Positions 17,533 to 26,417 are shown, counted from the stretch's first letter. The stretch: 64,000 nt of DNA from Pseudomonadota bacterium (GCA_023405815.1 JAEXXM010000080.1:30167-94166), one strand, 5' to 3'. A program made the numbers and translations. Notes: generated by a model from the letters alone, not told the origin.

Positions 17533-17577
17533 GGGTTGGCAGATGATGGTGAGGCGGCCGCCTGAGCGGCCGGCTCG

Positions 17578-18564
17578 TCAGGCGGCGGCCGATTCGACCA
17601 GCTTCTTGGCCTGCTCGGACCACTTCTCGGTCTCGATCTGGCCCTTCAGTCTCAGCTTGCGATCGAGCGCCTTGGTCTGCTCGGCGTCGAGGTCGGCGAT
17701 CTGCCAGAAGTGGAAGACGCCGGCGTCGTTGAGGCGCTGCTCGAGCTTCGGCGTAATGCCGGAGATGCGCTTGAGGTCATCTGGCTCGCCACGTGCGGCC
17801 TCGATGCCCTTGAAGACCGCGGGGAGCTCTTCACCCGGAGGCGCTTCGGAGGCACCGACGTCGACGCCCGCCGCCGTCTGGCTGCGCTCGAGACCGTCGA
17901 GCGCGGCGCGGGCGACGAGGTCGCAGTAGAGGGTGATGGCACGACCGGCGTCATCGTTGCCCGGGATCGGGAAGTCGATGCCGTCGGGATCGCAGTTGGT
18001 GTCGACGATGGCGACGATCGGAATACCGAGCTTGCGCGCCTCCTGGATGGCAATCGACTCCTTGTTCGTGTCGATGACGAACAGGAGGTCCGGCGTGCCG
18101 CCCATGTCCTTGATGCCGCCCAGCGCCTGGTTGAGCTTGTCGCGCTCACGCGTCAGGTTGAGGATTTCCTTCTTGGTGCGGCCGTGCGGGTCGGCGAGAA
18201 TGTCGTCGAGCTGACGCAGGCGGCGGATCGACTGGGAGATGGTCTTCCAGTTGGTCAGCGTGCCACCGAACCAGCGGTGATTGATGAAGTACTGGGCCGA
18301 GCGCTTGGCGCTCTCGGCGATGGAGTCGGATGCCTGGCGCTTGGTCGCGACGAACAGCACGCGGCCGCCGCTGGCGACGGTGTCGGAGATCTTCAGCAGC
18401 GCCTGATGCAGCATCGGCGTCGTCTGCGTCAGGTCGATGATGTGGATGTTGTTGCGGGCGCCATAGATGAAGGGCGCCATCTTGGGGTTCCAGCGGTGCG
18501 ACTGGTGACCGAAGTGCACGCCAGCTTCCAAGAGCTGACGCATGTTGAACGCGGGAAGCGTCAT
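17578..18564 (-). CDS. rpsB: 30S ribosomal protein S2 with C-terminal extension
   Basis: Small-subunit protein needed to recruit S1 and the mRNA. The start MRQLLEAGVHFGHQ (from residue 7) and WNPKMAPFIYGARNN are family signatures. At 328 aa it exceeds the ~240 aa of E. coli S2. The extra C-terminal part from about residue 235 includes LKRISGITPKLEQRL, a helix-hairpin-helix-like module also seen as an extension on alphaproteobacterial ribosomal proteins such as L21. It ends in a charged helix. AGGA lies eight bases before the ATG. Confidence 0.96.
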   Translation of the reverse strand: MTLPAFNMRQLLEAGVHFGHQSHRWNPKMAPFIYGARNNIHIIDLTQTTPMLHQALLKISDTVASGGRVLFVATKRQASDSIAESAKRSAQYFINHRWFGGTLTNWKTISQSIRRLRQLDDILADPHGRTKKEILNLTRERDKLNQALGGIKDMGGTPDLLFVIDTNKESIAIQEARKLGIPIVAIVDTNCDPDGIDFPIPGNDDAGRAITLYCDLVARAALDGLERSQTAAGVDVGASEAPPGEELPAVFKGIEAARGEPDDLKRISGITPKLEQRLNDAGVFHFWQIADLDAEQTKALDRKLRLKGQIETEKWSEQAKKLVESAAA

Positions 18565-18697
18565 TGGTTAAGTCCTTTTCCGGTTGATCCTCCGCGTCCC
18601 TGAAGAAGAGCACCCCCTTGGGGAGGGAGGGCTCCACCGGAGCGCCAGGCGGGGCTTTCAATCCGCCGGGCGCGGGGCCGCGTGTGAGATGGCGCGG

Positions 18698-18726
18698 GTT
18701 ATGGGGGAAGCTTTGCGAATTTGCAA
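18698..18726 (-). promoter_or_regulatory. Candidate sigma-70 promoter for rpsB
   Basis: On the minus strand, TTGCAA (18721-18726) and CATAAC (18698-18703) are separated by exactly 17 bases, giving a -35/-10 pair about 134 bases upstream of the rpsB ATG. The match is reasonable but not strong. Confidence 0.35.
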
Positions 18727-18785
18727 GCGCCCCTTCCCAAAGTCAGCCATTTCGCCGATGCTATCTATTCAACCGGAGGTTGACA

Positions 18786-19217
18786 ATGGCAGAGACAACA
18801 ACTTTCACCTTGACGCTTCCAGAGCGCGACGAGTTAGTCCGGGCTCTCGCTTTGCTCGAGTACATCAGCCCGGACATCACGCGAACGCTCCCGCTCTTGC
18901 AGCGGGCCCGCTCAAAACTCACGAGCGCTAACCGAGGGCCTTACATCACGGTGGGCGTGCATGGTGGTCAAGTGCAATGGGTCCTCGGCAATCCCTTCCC
19001 CATTCGCGTCTGCGACTACGATGGCGAGGACGATGAGCTGCCAGACATCGACGAGCGCGATCAGAAGTGCAGCATCTGGTTCGAGCCCATCGACGAGCAT
19101 TCGCAGACCGCGTTCTGGCGCGAAGCCCCTGAAGCGCTCTCTAGCGGAGGCAATAGCGCCCACGCCCGCGGAACTCCAAATACCCCGCATCCCGGAGAAC
19201 CTGAAGCTGCTGCCTGA
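18786..19217 (+). CDS. Hypothetical acidic protein, possibly 3'-truncated
   Basis: Unrecognised 143-aa protein beginning MAETTTFTLTLPERDELVRA. GGAGG lies six bases before ATG 18786, a convincing start. The first 110 residues look like a small folded acidic protein: an N-terminal strand and helix, a central TVGVHGGQVQWVLG strand region, then CDYDGEDDELPDIDERD. The last 30 residues are low-complexity Gly/Ala/Pro/His. They lie in the 77 bases where the frame overlaps the 3' end of the convergent DpnI-like gene. That suggests the original 3' end was lost when the neighbouring gene arrived. Confidence 0.6.
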   Translation: MAETTTFTLTLPERDELVRALALLEYISPDITRTLPLLQRARSKLTSANRGPYITVGVHGGQVQWVLGNPFPIRVCDYDGEDDELPDIDERDQKCSIWFEPIDEHSQTAFWREAPEALSSGGNSAHARGTPNTPHPGEPEAAA

Positions 19218-19935
19218 TCTTCTGCCTTACGTGCCGGTTGTCGGGATACATGGCACCAAGTGTCTTCTCGAAGGCGTAGACATCATCGAGATTGAACTCG
19301 CGCCGCCCAATGCTCTCGCAGCAGGCCATTACCTCGACGAGCCAGCCACGTGCGGCCACATTCTTTGAGCGGAGGAAGAGCGACTTCTCCCACTGCTGGA
19401 GGACAAGCTCCTTGGGCGTGACGATCCCCTCGCGCACGATGTGAACGCGGCCGAGGTCGGGCAGGCTCTTGAGACGGAGATTGCAGCCAACCCATCCAGC
19501 GCGACGCGCCGTCGGCGGCAATGGACGACGCTCCTCGATGATTTCAGGAACGACGAATTGCTTGGGAACCACAAACAGGTTCACAACGCTGCGCTGCTCT
19601 ATGCTGTAGCTCATGAAGGCAAAGTTTGGATTAGTGTCGGCCGACAAGCGCTCTTGCATGGTTCGGAAGGCGCCATCGACCACTTTGCTGCCGAACTTGC
19701 CCTTCTTCGCCTTCAACTCGTACTGCTCGTCACACTTCGTGCAAAAGAAGTCGGCGGCGGGGCGATTATTCTCGAACTGGTCAACATTTGTGTTCCCGCA
19801 GTTCGGGCAGTACAGCCATCGTCTGACCCACGCCTCGGTCCAGACGCGGGCGTTTTGGGACGAACTTTCGTAAGGTGTCTGCGCTTCCTCGAACCCCAAG
19901 CCGAGCGGATGTTGATCTTTACGATCTCTTGGCAA
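19141..19935 (-). CDS. DpnI-like methyl-directed restriction endonuclease
   Basis: Strong resemblance to DpnI, which cuts GATC only when the adenine is methylated. Counting from TTG 19935: a zinc site with CPNC (Cys43, Cys46) and CTKC (Cys65, Cys68); a PD-(D/E)XK core with Asp62 and, 11 residues later, Glu73-Leu-Lys75 as in DpnI Asp53/Glu64/Lys66; NNRPAADFFC; PTARRAGWVGCNL; and a C-terminal winged helix with KIRQQLQVLRDAG and FRGRGRY. The DpnI-alignable part begins near TTG 19899 (252 aa; DpnI 254). TTG 19935 has a GAGG upstream; the start is uncertain. No methylase or DpnD gene is adjacent. Local G+C is about 53% (32/60 in 19561-19620), well below the flanks. Confidence 0.88.
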   Translation of the reverse strand: MPRDRKDQHPLGLGFEEAQTPYESSSQNARVWTEAWVRRWLYCPNCGNTNVDQFENNRPAADFFCTKCDEQYELKAKKGKFGSKVVDGAFRTMQERLSADTNPNFAFMSYSIEQRSVVNLFVVPKQFVVPEIIEERRPLPPTARRAGWVGCNLRLKSLPDLGRVHIVREGIVTPKELVLQQWEKSLFLRSKNVAARGWLVEVMACCESIGRREFNLDDVYAFEKTLGAMYPDNRHVRQKIRQQLQVLRDAGYLEFRGRGRYCLR

Positions 19936-20023
19936 ACTCGCGATCCTCGTCGGGGGCCTTGGAAGAAAACTCTCCGTACTATTCTTGGCGATGTGCCGCG
20001 ACGGCAAGACCTGTGAGAGTGGC

Positions 20024-20806
20024 ATGAGCAACAACGTCATAAATGCGCGCGCGCTGCAGCTCGGCGAGCGTATCGACGTCAAGGGCCTCGAACGCGAGGA
20101 CGCCTTTTCCGCCGTCCCGCTCGCCTTCCGCACAGGCCCCGAGAGCATCGCGGTGCTGTTCAAGTCGGGGGCCGCCGTTTTCATCGGCATGAACCCCGTG
20201 GACGAGGAGCGGCTCATCCGCAGCCTCGCCGACCGCATCATCGCCCCGCTCGACGAGCGCGAGACGGAGGCGGTGCGGCTGGTGGTCAGGCCGGAGGAGG
20301 ATGCCCTGGTCTCGGCCGCGGGCGAGTTGCAGATCAAGTCGGCCGACCCGAACCGGCTCCTGCTCGTCGCAGAGGCGCTCGCCATGAGCGTCGCCTTCGC
20401 CTACGACGAGCGCCGCATCGCAGCCGCGTTCGACCGCATCGACAGCGTTGCGCAATCCTTGAAGCAGCGGCAGCTCCCGCCGAGCCCGCAGGGTGCGCTC
20501 CTAGAGCAGATCGGGGAGGCGGTGCTCATCCAGCAGCGGCTGGCGGCGCGCGTCGATCTCGACGAGAAGCCGGACGTGTTGTGGGACCATCCCGATCTCG
20601 AGCGCTTCTGGGCGCGGCTGGTCGAGGAATACGACCTCACCCAGCGCGGGCGGGCGATCTCGCGCAAGCTTGAGGTGATCCGCGGTACGGCCGATACACT
20701 GACCGACCTTTTCGCCACGCGCACCTCGCACCGGCTCGAGTGGTACATCATCGCGCTGATCGCGTTCGAGATCGCGCTCAGCCTCTACGATCGCCTTTTG
20801 AAGTAG
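20024..20806 (+). CDS. RMD1/DUF155 family membrane-anchored protein
   Basis: Protein of 260 aa of the RMD1/YagE (DUF155) family, whose eukaryotic members are mitochondrial proteins; the bacterial function is unknown. N-terminal two-thirds: soluble alpha/beta region with LVVRPEEDALVSAAG. Then a conserved helical block, WDHPDLERFWARLVEEYDL, followed by QRGRAISRKLEVIRGTADTL. A single C-terminal membrane helix (WYIIALIAFEIALSLYD) precedes a short basic tail. Start chosen at MSNNVINARAL, preceded by GAGAG. It is divergent from the DpnI-like gene. Confidence 0.85.
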   Translation: MSNNVINARALQLGERIDVKGLEREDAFSAVPLAFRTGPESIAVLFKSGAAVFIGMNPVDEERLIRSLADRIIAPLDERETEAVRLVVRPEEDALVSAAGELQIKSADPNRLLLVAEALAMSVAFAYDERRIAAAFDRIDSVAQSLKQRQLPPSPQGALLEQIGEAVLIQQRLAARVDLDEKPDVLWDHPDLERFWARLVEEYDLTQRGRAISRKLEVIRGTADTLTDLFATRTSHRLEWYIIALIAFEIALSLYDRLLK

Positions 20807-20859
20807 CTGCACGAGCTTCGACAAGCTTCGCATGCGGCGAGCATGGCGCGAGCTGATGA

Positions 20860-21033
20860 CCGCGCCTAGGGCGCGGGGCCCCTTGGGCCCTGGCCGCCTT
20901 CGGCGGCAAGTGCAAAGCTAGAGCGAGCTTCTCGGCCCGCGAAGCGGGCAAGCGCGCAAGGCGCGCCGGCGCGAGCGCCGGCTATCAGCTTGTGCCCCGC
21001 TGAACGCACTCAAAGCTTCTCTCAGCTCGTGTC
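20860..21033 (-). repeat. Palindrome-array repeat, copy A
   Basis: Six short perfect palindromes follow one another, most with three-base spacers: CGCGCC-TAG-GGCGCG (20861), GGGCCC-CTT-GGGCCC (20876), GCCGCC-TTC-GGCGGC (20893), GCCCGC-GAA-GCGGGC (20935), GCGCGC-AAG-GCGCGC (20952) and CCGGCG-CGAG-CGCCGG (20967). Read on the minus strand, the unit starts GACACGAGC (21033), continues AGAAGCTTTG and CAAGCTGATAGCC, and matches copy B at 29886-30160 in that order. The end of the unit overlaps the last bases of the neighbouring L,D-transpeptidase gene. Confidence 0.75.
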
Positions 21034-21958
21034 ACCGAGAAAGATCCGCGCGCTGGTCCTTTGACTCGCGGCGCGGGTTCGGCTCGGGCACCGTCGCCGG
21101 CTTCTCGTACTTGCTCGTCGCAGAGTTGAGCGGCAGGCAGCCCTTGAAGCGCGGCACCGCATCCTCGGTGACGATGGCGACGGCGGTGAACCCTGCAGCG
21201 CTCCACTTCTGCAGCACGGTGAGACGATCCTCGGGCATAGCGATTCGGGCGTTGGTGCCGGCGCTGTCGCTTTCCCAGACATGGATGAAGACGCAGCTTC
21301 CTGCCTTGGCGCCGCGGCGGGCCGGGTAGTCAACGATCATGCCGCGCTTCAATGCCGGGCTGGCCGACATGTCCTCGCTGCTCTTGGCCAGTTTGGCGAG
21401 GTCCTTGCCGACGATCTTGCCGTAAAGTCTCGAGGTCGGGTCGTCGACGCAGAAGCTGTTGCCCTGCGCGAGCCTGGTGTAGCGGCCGAGCTTGCTGGCT
21501 TCGAAGCCGAAGGGACCGGCGACGCGGAAGATGCCGGCAGGGGTGCGCTTGTCGCCCTCGCGCTTGATGGGCTCGTCCTTCTTGGCGAGGTGGTCGTAGT
21601 CCTCCGACCAGCCGATGCCGGCCGCACCGACGACGGCGGCCTCCGGCGGTCCGGAGCGCAGCCAGGTTGCATCTGCCGGCGTGCGGCGCTCGAAGGTGTG
21701 CAGCGTGGCCTTCACCGACGTCACGCTCGGCACGGTGACGATGATGAGGCGCGTGGCTCTATGCAGGGGGCGGGGACAATAGGTGGCTATCGGCTGCGGC
21801 GAGGTGGCGGCTCCCGCCTGCGGGGAAGTCGAAGCTGCGCCGGCGTGCGAGGCATGCAGCGCGAGCAGCAATGTGGCGCCAAGTGCGGAGCGAAGCACGA
21901 TCATCAGCCCTTTGGAAAAATTGTATCGATTAGGTGCTGAGGGAGAGGCTACGTTCAT
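21032..21958 (-). CDS. Secreted L,D-transpeptidase-fold (YkuD-like) protein
   Basis: The 308-aa protein has an N-terminal signal sequence (IVLRSALGATLLLALHASHAGA) and a catalytic-type domain at residues about 65-280. Motifs are DEPIKREGDKRTPAGIF and GSCVFIHVW with the candidate nucleophile Cys, as in the YafK/COG3786 branch of YkuD proteins. A periplasmic role in peptidoglycan crosslinking or lipoprotein attachment is inferred. Its ATG overlaps the dnaE stop (ATGA), so it is probably translationally coupled. A second ATG at 21904 would start directly at the signal peptide. The C-terminal 25 residues are charged and Pro-rich. Confidence 0.8.
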   Translation of the reverse strand: MNVASPSAPNRYNFSKGLMIVLRSALGATLLLALHASHAGAASTSPQAGAATSPQPIATYCPRPLHRATRLIIVTVPSVTSVKATLHTFERRTPADATWLRSGPPEAAVVGAAGIGWSEDYDHLAKKDEPIKREGDKRTPAGIFRVAGPFGFEASKLGRYTRLAQGNSFCVDDPTSRLYGKIVGKDLAKLAKSSEDMSASPALKRGMIVDYPARRGAKAGSCVFIHVWESDSAGTNARIAMPEDRLTVLQKWSAAGFTAVAIVTEDAVPRFKGCLPLNSATSKYEKPATVPEPNPRRESKDQRADLSR

Positions 21959-24900
21959 ATTTCTAACACTTCGACAACGCCGGGCACGGTGGAGAGCATG
22001 CCGGCGGTGGCAGGCGAGACGTCGTAGCGGCCGGAGATGTTGATCTCCATCTCTTTGCCGCGATCGGGCAGCTCCAGCACGAAGCGGACCTCACCCTTGC
22101 CGGGTTTCAGGCGCGATTTGAGTTGCGCGAGCACGCCGGCGCTATTCTCGATGACGCGGCGGTCGAGCACGAGCTTCAGGCCGCGCTGGACATTGGCCAC
22201 CGCCTTGTCGAGCGCTTCGAGGCTTTCAACGCGCATTTTCACGGTGTCGCCGTCGCGCTCGGCCGAGACGGTGAGCTTCACCGGCGTTCCCGGCTCCAGG
22301 AGATCGCGCGCGGCGGCGAGCGTGTCGGAGAAAATGACCGCCTCAAACTGGCCCGTCGTGTCGGAGAACATCGCGAAGGCAAACTTGTTGCCCTTCTGCG
22401 ATTTGCGCTCGCGCGCGGAAATGACGATGCCGGCCAGCGCTCCATTGGTGGCGCCGCGCTCGGTCATCGCCTCGAACTCGACGTAGCGCTTGACGCCGAG
22501 CTTCTGCAGCGCTTGCTCGTACTGGTCGAGCGGGTGGCCCGAGAGATAGAAGCCGACGGCGTCGAACTCGTGCGACAGGCGCTCCATCGGCGTCCAGGCG
22601 GCCACCTGCCGTAGCTGCAGCGTCGGTCCGGACTTGGCGCCCCCTCCCCCGCCGAGAGAGAAGAAGTCAGCCTGACCGTCGGCCTTCTCCTGCTCCATGC
22701 GCTGCGCCAGCTCGAGGATCTGGTCGACGTTGGCGGCGACGAGCGCGCGGTTCCCCTCAAGCGCGTCGAATGCGCCGGCGGCGGCGAGGGTTTCGATGCC
22801 GCGCTTGTTGAGCGCCTTGGGATTGAGCCGGGCGGCGAAGTCGGCGAGCGACTTGAACGTGCCCTTCTCCTTGCGATCCTCGACGATGGTCGCGACGGCG
22901 GCGGCGCCGATGTTCTTCAGGGCGGCGAGCGAATAGCGGATGGCCCCGGGCTTGCCTTCGACCTGCGAGGCCTCGGCGAGGAAATCGACCTCGGAGGCGT
23001 TGACGCACGGGGGCTCCACCGTGATACCGCTCTTGCGTGCCTCGGCGGCAAACATGGCCAGCTTGTCGGTGTTCGACATGTCGAGCGTCATGGAGGCGGC
23101 GAGGAACTCCTCGCGGAAGTTCGCCTTCATGTAGGCGGTGTGATAGCTGACGAGCGCGTAGGCTGCGGCGTGCGATTTGTTGAAACCGTAGCCGGCAAAC
23201 TTGTCGACCAATTCGAATATGTAGGTCGCGTCCGACTTCTTGACGCCGCGCTCGACTGCGCCCTCGACGAACTTGGCCTGATGGCGAGCCATCTCGGCCT
23301 TGTCCTTCTTGCCCATGGCGCGGCGGAGCAGGTCGGCGGTGCCGAGCGAGTAGCCGCCCATCACCTGGGCGATCTGGATGACCTGCTCCTGGTAGATGAT
23401 GACGCCGTAGGTCTCCTTGAGGATACCCTCCAGCATCGGGTGCAGGAAGTCGACCGGCTCCTCGCCATGCTTGCGGTTGATGTAGGTCGGGATGTTGTCC
23501 ATCGGGCCGGGGCGGTAGAGCGCCACCATGGCGATGATGTCCTCGAAGCGGTCGGGCTTTAAGCGCTTCAAGCTCTCGCGCATGCCCGTACTTTCGAGCT
23601 GGAACACGCCGACCGTATCGGCCTTGGCGAGCAGCTCGTAGGATTTCTTGTCGTCGAGCGGCAGCTTGGCGAGATCGATGTCGACGCCGCGTCCGCGCTT
23701 CACGAGCTCGACCGCCTTCTTCAGGACGGTCAGCGTCTTCAGGCCGAGGAAGTCGAACTTAACGAGGCCGGCGGCCTCGACCAGCTTCCAGTTGAACTGA
23801 GTGACGGGCGAGTTGGTCTTCGGATCGCGCGTCAGCGGCACGAGCTGCACGAGAGGCCGGTCGCCGATGACCATGCCGGCGGCGTGCGTCGAGGCGTGGC
23901 GGTAGAGGCCTTCGAGCTTTTGCGCGATCTCGGCGAGGCGGGCGACCATCGGATCGCGGTCGATCTCCTCCTGCAGCTTCGGCTCGCCGGCGATGGCTTC
24001 GGGCAGCGTCACCGGATTGGCCGGATTGTTCGGGACGAGCTTGCAGAGACGATCCACCTGCCCATACGGCATCTGCAGCACGCGGCCGACGTCGCGCAGC
24101 ACGGCGCGCGCCTGCAGCTTGCCGTGGGTGATGATCTGGGCGACGCGGTCGTGGCCGTACTTGCCCTGGACGTAGCGGATCACCTCGTCGCGGCGGTCCT
24201 GGCAGAAGTCGATGTCGAAGTCCGGCATCGACACGCGTTCGGGATTGAGGAAGCGCTCGAACAGCAGCCCGAACCGCAGCGGGTCGAGGTCGGTGATGGT
24301 GAGCGCCCAGGCGACGACGGAGCCGGCGCCGGAGCCGCGGCCCGGGCCGACGGGGACGCCCTGCGACTTCGCCCACTTGATGAAGTCGGCGACGATGAGG
24401 AAGTAGCCGGGGAACTTCATGCGCTCGATGACGTCGAGCTCATAGGCAAGGCGCTTGTCGTAGTCCTCGCGCGTGAAGCCCTCGGCGGGCGGGGCGACGG
24501 CAAGGCGGGCGTCGAGGCCTTCCTTCGCCTGGCGCCGCAGCTCGTCCGCCTCGAGCTTGGCCACGTCCTCGGGGCTCAACTCCCTATCGGCGGCGACGAA
24601 GCGCGGCAGGATGGGCTTGCGGCCGCGCGGGCGGAAGGCGCAGCGCTTGGCGATCTCGATGGTGTTGTCGAGCGCCTCGGGGAGGTCGGCGAATATCTCG
24701 ACCATCGCCGCAGCGGTCTTGAAGTCGTGCTCGCGCGTCACGCGGCGGCGGTCGTCCTCGACGACATAGCGGCCGGCGGCAATGCACAGCAGCGCGTCGT
24801 GCGCCTCGTAGTCGTCGGGCGAGGCAAAGTACGCCTCGTTGGTCGCGACGATGGGAATGTGCTTGTCGTAGGCGAGCTTCAAAAGCTGCGGCTCGACATC

Positions 24901-25521
24901 GTGCTCGGATTTGAGGCCGTGGCGCTGGATCTCGACATAGAGCCGGTCGCCGAACATCGCCTTCAAGGCATCGAGGCGGCCTTCGGCCAAGGCGTGCTGG
25001 CTGTCGCGCAGGGCGCGGTCGATCGGGCCATCCGGGCCGCCGGTCAGCGCGATGAGACCATCGGTGTGCTCGGCGAGCACGCTCGCGGTGGTGAAGGCGG
25101 CTTCGACATCGGGCGCGTCGAGGTGCGCGCGCGAGACGAGCTGCATCAGGTTGGCGTAGCCGGCATCGTTCATCGCCAGGACCGCGATGTTGCCGTCGCC
25201 GTGCGCGCGCGCAACGGGCGTGCCGCGCTCCGTCGCATCGTGGCGACGGTCCTCGAAGTCGATCGTAAGCGAGACGCCGACAATGGGCTGGATGCCGGCG
25301 TCGGCCAGCTTGTCGGAGAACTCGAGCGCGCCGTAGAGGTTGTTGGTGTCGGTGAGGCCCAGCGCCGGGAAGCTATTCGCTGCGGCGAGCTTGGCCAGCT
25401 TGCCGATGGGCAGTGCGCCTTCCAAGAGCGAATAGGCGGAGTGCACCTTGAGGTGCACGAAGCGCGCCGGCGCGGGCGCCGCGGGCTGGCCGTCGTTCGG
25501 CATGCGACTCGGAGCGTTCAT
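21955..25521 (-). CDS. dnaE: DNA polymerase III subunit alpha
   Basis: Replicative polymerase catalytic subunit, 1188 aa (DnaE1 type, normal length). An N-terminal PHP domain begins FVHLKVHSAYSLLEGA. The palm active site contains PDFDIDFCQDRRDEV around residues 430-445, preceded by PVGPGRGSGAGSVVAWAL. The fingers and helix-hairpin-helix region includes FNKSHAAAYALVSYHTAYMK. A C-terminal OB fold carries AGIVISARERKSQKG. It is the housekeeping replicase, not the error-prone DnaE2. It lies 128 bases downstream of lolD. Confidence 0.97.
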   Translation of the reverse strand: MNAPSRMPNDGQPAAPAPARFVHLKVHSAYSLLEGALPIGKLAKLAAANSFPALGLTDTNNLYGALEFSDKLADAGIQPIVGVSLTIDFEDRRHDATERGTPVARAHGDGNIAVLAMNDAGYANLMQLVSRAHLDAPDVEAAFTTASVLAEHTDGLIALTGGPDGPIDRALRDSQHALAEGRLDALKAMFGDRLYVEIQRHGLKSEHDVEPQLLKLAYDKHIPIVATNEAYFASPDDYEAHDALLCIAAGRYVVEDDRRRVTREHDFKTAAAMVEIFADLPEALDNTIEIAKRCAFRPRGRKPILPRFVAADRELSPEDVAKLEADELRRQAKEGLDARLAVAPPAEGFTREDYDKRLAYELDVIERMKFPGYFLIVADFIKWAKSQGVPVGPGRGSGAGSVVAWALTITDLDPLRFGLLFERFLNPERVSMPDFDIDFCQDRRDEVIRYVQGKYGHDRVAQIITHGKLQARAVLRDVGRVLQMPYGQVDRLCKLVPNNPANPVTLPEAIAGEPKLQEEIDRDPMVARLAEIAQKLEGLYRHASTHAAGMVIGDRPLVQLVPLTRDPKTNSPVTQFNWKLVEAAGLVKFDFLGLKTLTVLKKAVELVKRGRGVDIDLAKLPLDDKKSYELLAKADTVGVFQLESTGMRESLKRLKPDRFEDIIAMVALYRPGPMDNIPTYINRKHGEEPVDFLHPMLEGILKETYGVIIYQEQVIQIAQVMGGYSLGTADLLRRAMGKKDKAEMARHQAKFVEGAVERGVKKSDATYIFELVDKFAGYGFNKSHAAAYALVSYHTAYMKANFREEFLAASMTLDMSNTDKLAMFAAEARKSGITVEPPCVNASEVDFLAEASQVEGKPGAIRYSLAALKNIGAAAVATIVEDRKEKGTFKSLADFAARLNPKALNKRGIETLAAAGAFDALEGNRALVAANVDQILELAQRMEQEKADGQADFFSLGGGGGAKSGPTLQLRQVAAWTPMERLSHEFDAVGFYLSGHPLDQYEQALQKLGVKRYVEFEAMTERGATNGALAGIVISARERKSQKGNKFAFAMFSDTTGQFEAVIFSDTLAAARDLLEPGTPVKLTVSAERDGDTVKMRVESLEALDKAVANVQRGLKLVLDRRVIENSAGVLAQLKSRLKPGKGEVRFVLELPDRGKEMEINISGRYDVSPATAGMLSTVPGVVEVLEI

Positions 25522-25649
25522 GGCCGATAGTTAGGCCAACAGGCGCGTCAGTTAAACCGACGTCTGCGCCCCCTCCACTGCAGCGATCCCCTGCTTCCTC
25601 TCCCTCCCCCGCAAGGGAGAGGGTGGAAAGTGAGAGCGGGTAAAACGGG

Positions 25650-26417
25650 TTAGCGCAACGAGGCGGGGTCGAGCTCGACCAGGAGACCGTCGGAGAGCGT
25701 CAACACGCGGTCCATGCGGCGGGCAATTTCGAGATTATGGGTGGCGATCAACGCGGCGACGCCGGTGGTGCGAATCAAATGCACCAGCGCGTCGAAGACA
25801 TGCTCGGCGGTGTGGGGGTCGAGGTTTCCGGTCGGCTCGTCTGCGAGCACGAGGCGTGGCTCGTTGGCGAGCGCGCGGGCGATGGCGGTGCGCTGCTGCT
25901 CGCCGCCCGAAAGCTCCGCCGGGCGATGGTCGACGCGCTCGCCGAGTCCGAGGGACGTGAGGAGGTGCCTGGAGCGCGCGGCCGCCTTGCTGCGGCTGCG
26001 GCCGAGGATCATCTGTGGAATGGAGACGTTCTCGAGCGCGGAAAATTCCGGCAGAAGCTGGTGGAACTGGTAGACGAAGCCCATCTTCACGCGGCGAACG
26101 CGGGTGCGGTCGGCGTCGTTCATGCCGGAGCAGTCGCGACCCTGGATGATGACTTGGCCGGAGTCGGGCGTCTCGAGCAGGCCGGCGATGTGCAGCAGCG
26201 TCGACTTGCCGGCGCCCGAGGGACCGACGAGCGCCACTGCCTGCCCGGGGTAGATATCGGCCGAGGCGCCGTTGAGAACGGCGATGCGCCGCGGCCCCTG
26301 GTGGAACGCACGCACGAGCTTGTCGAGCCGCAGCACGGGCTGGGCAGAGTAATTGTGCCCGTTGTCTCGCAAGGCTTGCAGCTCCTCGGCCAGGGCGGTC
26401 ATGCGACGGTCGCTCAT
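25650..26417 (-). CDS. lolD: Lipoprotein-releasing ABC transporter ATPase LolD
   Basis: ATP-binding subunit that powers extraction of outer-membrane lipoproteins from the inner membrane onto LolA. Walker A is GPSGAGKSTLL, the signature is LSGGEQQRTAIARAL, and Walker B is RLVLADEPTGN with the following D-loop. Length is 255 aa. The ATG overlaps the stop of the upstream permease gene (ATGA). A second in-frame ATG at 26402 is an alternative start. Proximity to the permease supports the Lol assignment over a generic MacB-type ATPase. Confidence 0.93.
   Translation of the reverse strand: MSDRRMTALAEELQALRDNGHNYSAQPVLRLDKLVRAFHQGPRRIAVLNGASADIYPGQAVALVGPSGAGKSTLLHIAGLLETPDSGQVIIQGRDCSGMNDADRTRVRRVKMGFVYQFHQLLPEFSALENVSIPQMILGRSRSKAAARSRHLLTSLGLGERVDHRPAELSGGEQQRTAIARALANEPRLVLADEPTGNLDPHTAEHVFDALVHLIRTTGVAALIATHNLEIARRMDRVLTLSDGLLVELDPASLR

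Noticed and set aside
19936..20385. N-terminal extension of the DpnI-like protein to 414 aa
   Set aside because: The extra 150 residues are Ser/Arg-rich antisense of the RMD1 gene and have no counterpart in DpnI. A TTG start near the family N-terminus is far more likely.
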